From positions 54,027 through 118,026 of the forward strand of contig NZ_JAVFVS010000014.1 of NCBI RefSeq assembly GCF_030929605.1: a stretch of DNA of 64,000 bases, read 5' to 3'. This DNA comes from Flavobacterium sp. LHD-80 (GTDB lineage Bacteria; Bacteroidota; Bacteroidia; Flavobacteriales; Flavobacteriaceae). The notes beneath the pieces are model-generated. The model saw only the letters and a program-made list of their open reading frames with translations. It had not been told where the DNA came from and did not search any database. Below are positions 10,201 through 17,659 of the stretch, one piece after another (positions within the stretch are counted from its first letter, which is position 1; every line of letters starts with the position of its first letter). Made by a program: the position numbers and the translations under genes.

Positions 10201-10944
10201 ACTGATAGTTTCAAAAATGGAACAGCAAGTTTAAAAGCAGTTTTGAATGATAATACAACGGTAACAACTAACTGGTTAGTGCGTTTGCTTTCTGGCGGAG
10301 GAACTCCTGCAAATAATCAAGCTTTTGTGGGGAATCAAGGATCATTCGGATTTTGGCTGAAAACAAGTACGGCAAATGCAGGAGCAACTGTAACAGCTTG
10401 GATTGATGATGTTGATGGCTTAGAAGAATTGCCTCCTCTTGCCATTATCAACAACGGAACTTGGAATTACTATGAATGGTTTTTACCAACGGCAGTAGGA
10501 ACAACAATTACAACAGGAAATGGAGTTGTTGGTGGCGCTTCGGTAACATTGGATGCTATTGTCATCAAACAAAACAATACTGCAACGACAATGACGGTTT
10601 GGATTGATGATATTCAACACAATTATATTTCAGCTTGTTCTGGAACTAGAAAAATGTCGAAAGAAGAGGATGTTGCAACGATTGAAGAGACTGAAGATAT
10701 TAAAGTTTCTGATGAGTTAATCGTGTATCCAAATCCAACCAATGGAATATTGAATTTGAAATTGGATACCAATATAAAATCGGATGTTCGATTATTTAAT
10801 GTTTCAGGACAACAAATGTTAAATGCCACTTTTGAAGGTACAGAACAGCAACTTGATCTAAATAATTTTGGACAAGGAATTTATCTTCTTCAGGTTACAA
10901 CCGATGGGAAAATCACAACTAAAAAAATCATTTTAAATAAGTAA
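7231..10944 (+). CDS. T9SS-secreted GHL10 glycoside hydrolase with PKD and golvesin domains
   Basis: The protein is about 1237 residues from the ATG at 7231, which gives a proper signal peptide (MKQKLLNLFFLIVVNGLMLGQ); a TTG at 7177 is possible but less likely. Domains in order: GHL10/DUF187 TIM barrel (about 40-410; VDLRGTYLTSVYNLDWPS, NTVYFQVRPECDALY, DGIVFDDYFYP); two Fn3-like modules; golvesin-C-like domain (about 650-780); two PKD domains (DFTPASATLCAGQTVTYTN start; AGFTAPYSEV start); a beta-sandwich possibly carbohydrate-binding; and a type A T9SS sorting domain starting VYPNPTNGILNL. It should be delivered to the cell surface or medium. It shares its C-terminal half with the next gene. 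Confidence 0.8.
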   Translation: MKQKLLNLFFLIVVNGLMLGQGTNILPGCSNSGAEISASPKVDLRGTYLTSVYNLDWPSNRTATPAVQQAELITILDKLVLTGINTVYFQVRPECDALYNSSIEPWSYWLTGTQGVAPNPLWDPLSFAITECRKRGLDLHAWLNPYRASVGGYTLANNHVSKLNPSWVFTASNNANLKILNPGLPAVKNYIISIVQDIASRYDIDGIVFDDYFYPDQGMANNQDAATYANNNPTGISNIDDWRRDNVNKMIAGVYDALQVINATNNKNIVFGVAPFGIWKSGVPAGIVGNPSYSALYCDPINWLQNGKVDFISPQLYWKIGGSQDYIKLSQWWNDQAATYGRHLYVSQGYDRLPSTSSQNWPASEIQNQIDQNRIPGMTNTFGQTSYSTQFIMSNEKGIATTLQNNQYKFKSFPPSMPWKDNVCPLEPTNIRFEGNILKWDAPVAASDGDLAIKYVVYAFATQADIPNFKQDGTKVLDIVNPTQITLTTAQLTAPNNYFLVTALDKNNNESANITGVSYSTLPAAPVAVSPTEGQLYVNSPVNFSWSSTVTNGDYRIQVSKSATGWTEANGFTSATTPNSTVVVNDVMNTTMSYVWNQTNAAVYEAPIGGTTYYYTIRSYSAATGTSKYSLPISFTPKSANCTVPGTTVITVDNLDATLVGSWTATAATSGFVGTNYIHDGDTAKGTKTATFTPTIAQRGKYEVFINHTAGTNRANNVPVDIIHESGTTTVPVNQQINNGTWISLGTYNLSAGTTNKVVIRTTGTSGVVIADAVRFYFIDCLPDATPPVADFTPASATLCAGQTVTYTNASTNATSYSWSFPGGTPSTSTAANPVVTYNTAGTYNVALTATNGAGSNTKNLTNVITVNPSGTVTAGFTAPYSEVATGENMTLTNTSTGATTYAWTFPNGSPATSTAANPTVNFTTTGTKTITLVASNSCGSTTYTMTICVGTNTKTTLETFESSAGRFTSIPTASGSTTGIATTSTLARATDSFKNGTASLKAVLNDNTTVTTNWLVRLLSGGGTPANNQAFVGNQGSFGFWLKTSTANAGATVTAWIDDVDGLEELPPLAIINNGTWNYYEWFLPTAVGTTITTGNGVVGGASVTLDAIVIKQNNTATTMTVWIDDIQHNYISACSGTRKMSKEEDVATIEETEDIKVSDELIVYPNPTNGILNLKLDTNIKSDVRLFNVSGQQMLNATFEGTEQQLDLNNFGQGIYLLQVTTDGKITTKKIILNK

Positions 10945-10961
10945 TTGTTGTTTTTGGATTA

Positions 10962-10992
10962 AAAGACCGCCAGTGAATTGGCGGTTCTTTTT
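10962..10992 (+). terminator. Terminator after the GHL10 gene
   Basis: CCGCCA (10967-10972) pairs with TGGCGG (10979-10984), extended by A/T pairs, and is followed by TTCTTTTT. It separates the two large T9SS genes, so the second probably has its own promoter. Confidence 0.7.
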
Positions 10993-11075
10993 ATGTTTAA
11001 AAATTTACTTTTTTATGTAATTTCTTATTATTAACCCTAACCAATGTAAACTATTTATTAACAAAAGACAAAAGT

Positions 11076-14000
11076 ATGAAGAAAAACAAACCTACTAATT
11101 TACGAAACCAAATTGCCTCAATTCTGGTTTTATTTAGTGTTGCAATTGGTTTGGCGCAGACAACGCCGGACTCAAAAAAAGCAAGTGACGCACAGCTGTA
11201 TTCTTTGGCCGACAAGTATTTAAAATCTTCTATCAAAAAAGAAGTTAAGCCAAATGGAGAAGTATTTCTGCAAAGAGATATGGATGATTATTTGGCTTTA
11301 ACAAACAAAAAAAATGTTTCGACTCAAAAACCAAATGCTGCGCAAAAGCATGATGAATTGGATTGTGATCACAACGGAGAACTTTTAAAAGAATACTTAA
11401 ATAGACCACAACCTTCTGTTGCAACAATGGCTAAATATTTTGCCGATGCAAGCAAGGAATTTGGAGTTCCCGTAGAAATTTTGATGGCTGCAGGACAAGT
11501 ACAAAGTAACTGGGTACAGGTATCTTCTTCTTTCTACGGTTCTTGGGGCGTAATGGGATTGATTGAAAGCGACTATAACAACCAAATTGCTGTAGCCGCA
11601 AAATTAATCAAATCTACTCCAGAAGCTATAAAAACAGATGCGAAAACCAATATTAGAGCAGCGGCCGCTTTACTTAAGAGTTATCAAAAAAATGCAAATC
11701 CAAAAGGTTTGGAAGATTGGTTTGATGCCACTCGTGAATTAACTGGTTTGAAAGATGAAGCAATGAAGACTTCATTAGCAGAACGTTTTTTTAAAGTAAT
11801 TAAAGAGGGATCAAAAACTGTAACACTTTGGAAAGAAATCATTGATATAAAAGGAAATGGAGTAACAATTTCATCAGCTAAAACTTCAAAAAGCAATACA
11901 GCAAAAGGAAGCGCGACTGAAGCAGTTATGGCTGTAGATTATCCAGGTGCTTTATCAAGAATTACAACTTGTAATTATGGTTCAGGCCGCAGCGGTTATG
12001 GTGTTGATTATTATTTTGTACACTATATGGCAACAGGAACTTATGAAGGCGCAATTTCTTGGTTTAGTGATTGTAGTAGAACGACTCCGTCTTCAGCTCA
12101 TTATTGTATTCGTAATTCTGATGGGCAAATTTCTCAGGTTGTGCGTGAGGCAGATCGTGCATATGCACAAGGTGTAACGGGGGAACCGCAATGGAATGGA
12201 GCTGGAGTTAGTACAGAACACGAGGTTTTGTCTACTAACTTGGCAATGTGGGACAGTCAGCCCATGTTGAATGCGGCTGCAGATTTGGCAATTAATGTTT
12301 GCGACCGTTATGGGATTTCTAAAACCAGAAGAGTTAGTAACGGAAATCGTGCTATCTACGGGCATAATGACGTAAAATTATCAACAGATTGTCCTAATCT
12401 GACAACCGCTCGTTGGAATGTTTTATTAGGAAAAATTGCTGCAGGAGGAGTAACAAATGCTCCAACTCCTACAGCACCAACTGCTGGTCAAGTATATGTA
12501 AGTACTCCGGTAAACTTTACATGGGATTCTACAATTGCAACAGCAGATTATCGTATTCAGGTTTCTAAATCGAATACAGGTTGGAATGATACAGATGGAT
12601 TTACAACCTCAACTTCACCAAATAGTACGGTAGTTGTGAATGATGTCGTAAATACTGTAAAAACGTATTCTTGGAATACAACAAATGCTGCAGTTGCAGA
12701 ATCTCCAATTGGCGGAACTGTATACTACTATACAATTAGAAGTTATAGTGCTGCAACAGGAACTTCAAAATATTCAACTCCAGTAAGTTTTACGCCAAAA
12801 AGTGCTGGCTGTACTTTGCCAGGTTCAACTTCGATTACAGTAGACAATTTGGCAGCAACTTTGGTTGGAGCTTGGACTTCTACTGCTGCAACAGTGGGAT
12901 ATATTGGAACAGATTACATTCATGATGGCGATACTGGAAAAGGAACCAAATCGGCGACTTTTACTCCTTCAATTGCTCAAAGAGGTAAATATGAAGTATT
13001 CATCAACTTTACCGCAGGTACAAATCGTCCAACAAATGTTCCTGTAGATATTGTTCATGAAAATGGTACATCGACCGTTACCGTAAATCAGCAAATCAAC
13101 AATGCAACTTGGGTTTCATTAGGAAGATACGATTTCAGCGCAGGTTCTGCTAACAAAGCTGTGATTCGCACGACAGGTACAACTGGAGTAGTTATAGCAG
13201 ATGCTTTTAAATTTACTTTTATTGATTGTTTGCCTGAAAATACTGCTCCAATAGCTAATTTTACGCCTGCAACTGCTGCAGTTTGTGAAGGACAAACGGT
13301 AACATATACCAGTACTTCTACAAATGCAACTTCTTATAGCTGGTCATTTCCCGGAGGAACACCAAGCATAAGTACTGCGGCAAGTCCGGTAATTACTTAT
13401 AACACTGCAGGAACTTATGATGCAAGTTTAACGGCTGTAAATAATGTCGGTTCTGATACTAAAACAGTAACCGGATTAGTAACAGTAAATCCTGCAGCGA
13501 CTATTGTGGCAGGTTTCACAGCTCCTTTAGCAGAATTAGCAATAGGAGAGAGCATGACATTAACAAACACATCTACAGGAGCAACTACTTATGCTTGGAC
13601 TTTCCCTAACGGATCTCCTGCAACGAGTACAGCTGTAAACCCATCAGTAAGTTTTACGACTTCAGGTACAAAAACGATTACTTTGGTAGCTTCTAACGCT
13701 TGCGGAAGTACTACTTATACAATGACGATTTGTGTGGGTACAAGCACAACTACTACATTAGAAACTTTTGAAGCTTCTGCAGGAAGATTTACACAAAGTC
13801 CAACAACTTCAGGTTCTACAGTTGGTATTGCAACAACTTCAACTTTAGCACGAGCTACAGATGGTTTCAAAAACGGTGCCGCTAGTTTAAAAGCAGTTTT
13901 AAATGACAATACTTCGGTAACAACAAACTGGTTAGTGCGTTTGCTTTCTGGCGGAGGAACTCCTGCAAGCAATCAGGCGTTTGTTGGTAATCAAGGATCT

Positions 14001-14582
14001 TTTGGTTTCTGGCTGAAAACAAGTACGGCAAACGCTGGAGCGGTTGTAACGGCTTGGATTGATGACGCTGACGGACTTGAAGAATTGCCTCCAATTGCGA
14101 TCATAAATAATGGAACTTGGAATTACTACGAATGGTTTTTGCCAACGGCAGTGGGAACAACGATTACAACTGGAAACGGAATTGTAGGTGGCGCTTCTGT
14201 AACTCTGGATGCAATTGTCATCAAACAAAACAATACAGCTTCTACAATGACGGTTTGGATTGATGATATTCAGCACAATTATATTTCTGGATGTTCTGGA
14301 ACTAGAAAAATGTTGGATGTTGCTGATGTTGAAGACATAAAAATTGCTGAAGGATTGGTGGTATATCCAAATCCAACAAACGGAATTTTGAATTTGAGTT
14401 TAGAAAACAACACAAAATCAGATGTTTATTTGTATAACATTTTAGGTCAGCAATTGTTGAACACAACTTTTGAAGGAAATGAAAAAGAACTTGATTTAAA
14501 CAATTTGGATCAAGGAATTTATCTCCTTCAGGTCATAACCGATGGAAAAACATCAACAAAGAAAATCATTTTAAATAAATAG
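11076..14582 (+). CDS. T9SS-secreted N-acetylmuramoyl-L-alanine amidase with degenerate lysozyme-like domain
   Basis: 1168 residues with a signal peptide (residues 1-27, ending GLAQ). Domains in order: a lytic-transglycosylase-like fold (about 112-265; GVPVEILMAAGQVQSNW, SWGVMGL) in which the usual catalytic Glu is Gln143; an Amidase_2 domain (about 290-455) with apparent zinc ligands His316, His430 and Cys439 (VHYMA, GHNDV, DCPN); an Fn3-like module; a golvesin-C-like domain; two PKD domains; a beta-sandwich; and a T9SS sorting domain from VVYPNPTNGILNL. The amidase should cut the bond between MurNAc and L-Ala. Outward secretion suggests action on foreign peptidoglycan. Domain calls are strong; the role is inferred. 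Confidence 0.8.
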   Translation: MKKNKPTNLRNQIASILVLFSVAIGLAQTTPDSKKASDAQLYSLADKYLKSSIKKEVKPNGEVFLQRDMDDYLALTNKKNVSTQKPNAAQKHDELDCDHNGELLKEYLNRPQPSVATMAKYFADASKEFGVPVEILMAAGQVQSNWVQVSSSFYGSWGVMGLIESDYNNQIAVAAKLIKSTPEAIKTDAKTNIRAAAALLKSYQKNANPKGLEDWFDATRELTGLKDEAMKTSLAERFFKVIKEGSKTVTLWKEIIDIKGNGVTISSAKTSKSNTAKGSATEAVMAVDYPGALSRITTCNYGSGRSGYGVDYYFVHYMATGTYEGAISWFSDCSRTTPSSAHYCIRNSDGQISQVVREADRAYAQGVTGEPQWNGAGVSTEHEVLSTNLAMWDSQPMLNAAADLAINVCDRYGISKTRRVSNGNRAIYGHNDVKLSTDCPNLTTARWNVLLGKIAAGGVTNAPTPTAPTAGQVYVSTPVNFTWDSTIATADYRIQVSKSNTGWNDTDGFTTSTSPNSTVVVNDVVNTVKTYSWNTTNAAVAESPIGGTVYYYTIRSYSAATGTSKYSTPVSFTPKSAGCTLPGSTSITVDNLAATLVGAWTSTAATVGYIGTDYIHDGDTGKGTKSATFTPSIAQRGKYEVFINFTAGTNRPTNVPVDIVHENGTSTVTVNQQINNATWVSLGRYDFSAGSANKAVIRTTGTTGVVIADAFKFTFIDCLPENTAPIANFTPATAAVCEGQTVTYTSTSTNATSYSWSFPGGTPSISTAASPVITYNTAGTYDASLTAVNNVGSDTKTVTGLVTVNPAATIVAGFTAPLAELAIGESMTLTNTSTGATTYAWTFPNGSPATSTAVNPSVSFTTSGTKTITLVASNACGSTTYTMTICVGTSTTTTLETFEASAGRFTQSPTTSGSTVGIATTSTLARATDGFKNGAASLKAVLNDNTSVTTNWLVRLLSGGGTPASNQAFVGNQGSFGFWLKTSTANAGAVVTAWIDDADGLEELPPIAIINNGTWNYYEWFLPTAVGTTITTGNGIVGGASVTLDAIVIKQNNTASTMTVWIDDIQHNYISGCSGTRKMLDVADVEDIKIAEGLVVYPNPTNGILNLSLENNTKSDVYLYNILGQQLLNTTFEGNEKELDLNNLDQGIYLLQVITDGKTSTKKIILNK

Positions 14583-14654
14583 AATTTTAGTATTACTCGA
14601 ACTCGTTAAACGATGTTTGAATGCTTATACTTTTTTAGATTTTCAAGTACAAAA

Positions 14655-14682
14655 AAGGCTGTCTCAAAACTGAGACAGCCTT
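14655..14682. terminator. Bidirectional terminator
   Basis: A 12-bp perfect stem (AAGGCTGTCTCA at 14655-14666, TGAGACAGCCTT at 14671-14682) with AAAA loop, flanked by A-run and TTTTCTTCTT. It lies between the convergent amidase gene and the DUF2798 gene. Confidence 0.85.
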
Positions 14683-14688
14683 TTCTTC

Positions 14689-14892
14689 TTATTTTCTATT
14701 TGAAAATATAATAAAGGAAAAGAAATTAGAAATCAAACCCGCAACAACCCAAGAACGCATCCAAAAAAAGAGAAAATTTGATCGATCTGTACAGTTTAAA
14801 CAGGCAAGAGTCAGCGTGATAAATAAAGTTGTGATTAAATTTCTAAAAACTAAAAGCCAAGATTTCTTAATAGAGAATATGCTTGTTTTCAC
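14689..14892 (-). CDS. DUF2798 small membrane protein
   Basis: A 67-residue protein with two hydrophobic helices; the second contains WMRSWVVAGLISN, which matches the WLRAW motif of DUF2798 membrane proteins. It starts with GTG one base after the TAA of the flavohemoglobin gene, so the two are almost certainly cotranscribed and translationally coupled. Its function is unknown; linkage suggests a role alongside nitric oxide or respiratory stress. It ends at a strong shared terminator. Confidence 0.65.
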   Translation of the reverse strand: MKTSIFSIKKSWLLVFRNLITTLFITLTLACLNCTDRSNFLFFWMRSWVVAGLISNFFSFIIFSNRK

Positions 14893-14893
14893 C

Positions 14894-16105
14894 TTAATTT
14901 AAATTGATTAATTGAGGACCAAATTCTTCGTAGAAAATGTTCTCGGTTTTAACATTCAAATTAAGCAATGTTTCGTATTGTGATTTAATAAACATTTCTG
15001 GACCGCAAATATAAAATTTAGCCTCATCCAATAATATTGCTTCTTTACATTTATAAAGATCAACACGGCCTTTAAAAATTTGATCAGATGAATTATCCAG
15101 ATTTTCAAGTGTATCATAAAATGTAAAAGTATCGAGCCATTTTGCTTCTTGCTTTAAACTTGAAATCTGATTTTTAAATGCATGAACAGATTCATTTCTG
15201 CAACCATGAATCCAAACCGTTTTTTTATTTTGAAGTGCATTTAAATTAGTTTCAAGCATGCTCAACATTGGTGTAAAACCAACTCCGCCACTTATTAATA
15301 CTAATGGATTTTGGGAATCTTTTTCTAAATGAAATATTCCCGCAGGAGAAGAAATAGAAACAACATCTCCTTCCAATTTAGAATGAAGCGTATTAGAAAC
15401 CATTCCTGACGGATTTGAATCAATACCATTTTCTCTTTTTACCGAAATTCTGTAATATTCACTGTTAAAAGCGCTTGATAAACTATATTGTCTCGGTTGC
15501 AATAGATTTAATTCTTCTACAAACACTTGCACGCTTATAAATTGACCGGGATGAAAATCGGCAATTGCTTTACCATCTTCAGGATATAAATAGAAAGATT
15601 TTATCTCAGTTGATTCTTCGACTATTTTTTTAATTACGAATTTTCTCCAGCCATTCCAGCTTCCCGGTTTAGCTTCATTTTCTTGATACAATTCTTTTTC
15701 AAGATCAATCATAATTTGTGCAAGTTGGTAAAAGGCAACTGTCCAAGCTTCTAGAATTTCGGGTGTTGCAGCCTCGCCGACAACTTCTCCAATAGAAGCA
15801 ATTAAATGCGTTCCCACAATTTTGTATTGATCGGGCTGAATATTAAGACTTCTGTGTTTGGTTCCGATTCCTTTAAGCACTCCCAAAAGGACACCAGGAT
15901 TATCAATATTTTCGGCATAAGCAAGTACTGCATTTGCTAAGGCTGATTTTTGTTTACCATTGGCCTGATTTCCCATGTTAAACATATTTCGAAGTTCAGG
16001 ATGATGTTTAAACATTCGGGCATAAAAGTAATTTGTTAGGTCTTCGCCGTTTGATCTTAAAATTGGAATCGTGGCTTTTATAAGCTCTTTTTGATCTGCA
16101 TTCAT
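14894..16105 (-). CDS. hmp: Flavohemoglobin (nitric oxide dioxygenase)
   Basis: 403 residues, the usual length. The N-terminal globin domain (1-140) has the proximal-histidine motif KHRSLNI (His84) and starts like other Hmp proteins. The FAD domain follows with RQYSLSSAFN, and the NAD-binding part has ISGGVGFTPMLSML and YICGPEMF. The enzyme converts NO and O2 to nitrate using NAD(P)H in the cytoplasm. It is the first gene of an operon with the DUF2798 gene. The promoter has a perfect -7 element and an 18-bp palindrome centred 37.5 bp upstream, suggesting direct activation. Confidence 0.95.
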   Translation of the reverse strand: MNADQKELIKATIPILRSNGEDLTNYFYARMFKHHPELRNMFNMGNQANGKQKSALANAVLAYAENIDNPGVLLGVLKGIGTKHRSLNIQPDQYKIVGTHLIASIGEVVGEAATPEILEAWTVAFYQLAQIMIDLEKELYQENEAKPGSWNGWRKFVIKKIVEESTEIKSFYLYPEDGKAIADFHPGQFISVQVFVEELNLLQPRQYSLSSAFNSEYYRISVKRENGIDSNPSGMVSNTLHSKLEGDVVSISSPAGIFHLEKDSQNPLVLISGGVGFTPMLSMLETNLNALQNKKTVWIHGCRNESVHAFKNQISSLKQEAKWLDTFTFYDTLENLDNSSDQIFKGRVDLYKCKEAILLDEAKFYICGPEMFIKSQYETLLNLNVKTENIFYEEFGPQLINLN

Positions 16106-16169
16106 TCTTTTGATATTTTGGATTAAATATTTGATTTGCTGAAATTGTCTTGTTTTTATTTCAGTAATG

Positions 16170-16177
16170 CAAATTTA
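16170..16177 (-). promoter_or_regulatory. hmp promoter, -7 element
   Basis: On the - strand this reads TAAATTTG, a perfect Bacteroidota -7 box. A TTG (16194-16196) lies 16 bp upstream. The transcript would have a leader of about 60 nt. Confidence 0.6.
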
Positions 16178-16198
16178 GATTGCACCCAAAGCACAAGT

Positions 16199-16216
16199 TT
16201 ATGATTGAAATCATAA
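16199..16216. promoter_or_regulatory. Palindromic operator upstream of hmp
   Basis: A perfect 18-bp palindrome, TTATGATT-GA-AATCATAA. Its centre is 37.5 bp upstream of the last base of the -7 element, equal to about -41.5 from the expected start, the class II position of Crp/Fnr-family activators. The half-site TGATT resembles Fnr-type half-sites. The regulator is inferred. Confidence 0.55.
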
Positions 16217-16367
16217 TTGAATATTTGATCAGATATCTTTAGTGAAAAAGATGGAAAACCAGAACTAATTAATTATTACAAGAACTGGACTATCAATAAG
16301 TTACTATTCATTATTAATTTTGAACTATAATTTTAATCGTAGAAATGTTTATCATAAAAAAATAGTC

Positions 16368-16985
16368 ATGTCAAAATTTCATCTCAATATTAAAAATTTA
16401 GTTCAAGGAGAATTCAAAAAACAAAGAGTAAATATTGCATTTGTATTTCAAGTAAATTGTCCGGGTTGTTTTATATACGGAATTCCTATTATGAATGAAC
16501 TTTACAGAGCATTTAGCAGTAAAGTTGGTTTTATTGGAGTTGCTACTGCTTTTGAAGATTTCGAATATAATAACGAAGCAAGTTTAAAACTACTTTTAGA
16601 CAGTGGTACATTAGTTGGGGAAACTCAAAAATATTACAATACAAATTACGGGCTTTCTAATTATCCTGAGACGCTCAATTTTCCTGTAGCTTTTGATGAA
16701 ATTGTTTCTTCCGAAGAATTCATCAATTCAGATAAGATTGAAACACTTTGTGATGTCATTCCTAATTTTGATAATTTTTCTGAAAATGAAAAAGAGACAA
16801 TATTTCAAAAAGTAAGATCACATTATTCTCAGATACCTTTAATAGCGGAAACATTTACTATGAATCAATTAAGAGGTACTCCGTCATTTATTATTTTCGA
16901 TGATAATTACACTATATTAGAACAGTACTTTGGCCATCAAAATGAGGAAAATTTAAAAATAAAACTGAACGATTTATTGAGTTAA
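16368..16985 (+). CDS. Thioredoxin-fold (TlpA-like) protein with CPGC motif
   Basis: About 205 residues from the ATG at 16368; an upstream TTG at 16320 would add an unlikely leader. A redox motif CPGC at residues 31-34 follows a beta strand (NIAFVFQVN), and a cis-proline motif RGTPSFIIFD lies near the C-terminus, as in the thioredoxin fold. There is no signal peptide, so it should act in the cytoplasm, unlike classical TlpA/ResA. It is a putative disulfide reductase or peroxide-linked thioredoxin with a large insertion (about 70-150). It stands divergent from hmp. Confidence 0.6.
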   Translation: MSKFHLNIKNLVQGEFKKQRVNIAFVFQVNCPGCFIYGIPIMNELYRAFSSKVGFIGVATAFEDFEYNNEASLKLLLDSGTLVGETQKYYNTNYGLSNYPETLNFPVAFDEIVSSEEFINSDKIETLCDVIPNFDNFSENEKETIFQKVRSHYSQIPLIAETFTMNQLRGTPSFIIFDDNYTILEQYFGHQNEENLKIKLNDLLS

Positions 16986-17049
16986 TTTCAAGGCTTTTGA
17001 AGCGGTTAATGCATCTCAACAAAAAATTGATTTTTGTACTAACAGTTTG

Positions 17050-17057
17050 TACTTTTG
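17050..17057 (+). promoter_or_regulatory. Promoter of the TrmH/SpoU gene, probably leaderless
   Basis: TACTTTTG is a perfect -7 box, ending only 5 bp before the ATG at 17063. Transcription would start at or next to the start codon. Confidence 0.6.
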
Positions 17058-17062
17058 TCCCT

Positions 17063-17521
17063 ATGAATGATAATTTTATAAATGAATATTTTGGCATAGG
17101 AATTCAAAATGGTAAAACACCTGAAAACTTGGGAGTTTTGTGGAGATCGGCCCAAAATTTAGGCGCTACTTTTATATTTACCATTGGTAATCGTTATGCC
17201 AAACAAGCATGTGATACTCATGATGCGGTAAAAGCAATTCCTTATTTCCATTACGAAACTTTTGAAGCTTTTTTCGAAAATTTACCAAAGGGAGCGCGTT
17301 TGGTTGGTGTTGAATTATCTGAAAATGCCTCCGATTTAGAAACCTTTGAACATCCAAGACGCTGTGTTTATTTATTGGGTGCAGAAGATCACGGATTGTC
17401 TAAAAAAGCAATGGATAAATGCCATCATTTGGTAAAATTTAAATCAGAAAAAAGTTTAAATGTGGCTGTAGCCGGAAGTATTATTATGTACGACAGAAAT
17501 TTGTCGAAACCACGATCTTAA
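17063..17521 (+). CDS. TrmH/SpoU-family RNA 2'-O-methyltransferase
   Basis: About 152 residues from the ATG at 17063. The longer frame from 16997 adds a non-family leader and would include the promoter, so it is rejected. The SPOUT motifs are present: GKTPENLGVLWRSAQNLGA (motif 1), VYLLGAEDHGLS (motif 2) and LNVAVAGSIIMYDR (motif 3), which form the knotted SAM site. It methylates the 2'-hydroxyl of a tRNA or rRNA nucleotide; the target is not evident, though TrmL-like size suggests tRNA. Confidence 0.8.
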   Translation: MNDNFINEYFGIGIQNGKTPENLGVLWRSAQNLGATFIFTIGNRYAKQACDTHDAVKAIPYFHYETFEAFFENLPKGARLVGVELSENASDLETFEHPRRCVYLLGAEDHGLSKKAMDKCHHLVKFKSEKSLNVAVAGSIIMYDRNLSKPRS

Positions 17522-17659
17522 GAAAATTGACTTTCTTCAAAATATGTTATTTTTTTAAGATTTCTTCTAACTATTGTTTGTATTGAAAAATTAATATTCA
17601 GTTTAAAATATAATATATACTTTTATTAACTGATACGAATGGACTAACACACAAACGAT

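Noticed and set aside
16320..16367. TTG start for the thioredoxin-like gene
   Set aside because: The added 16 residues are basic and AT-derived; the ATG at 16368 starts the fold directly.
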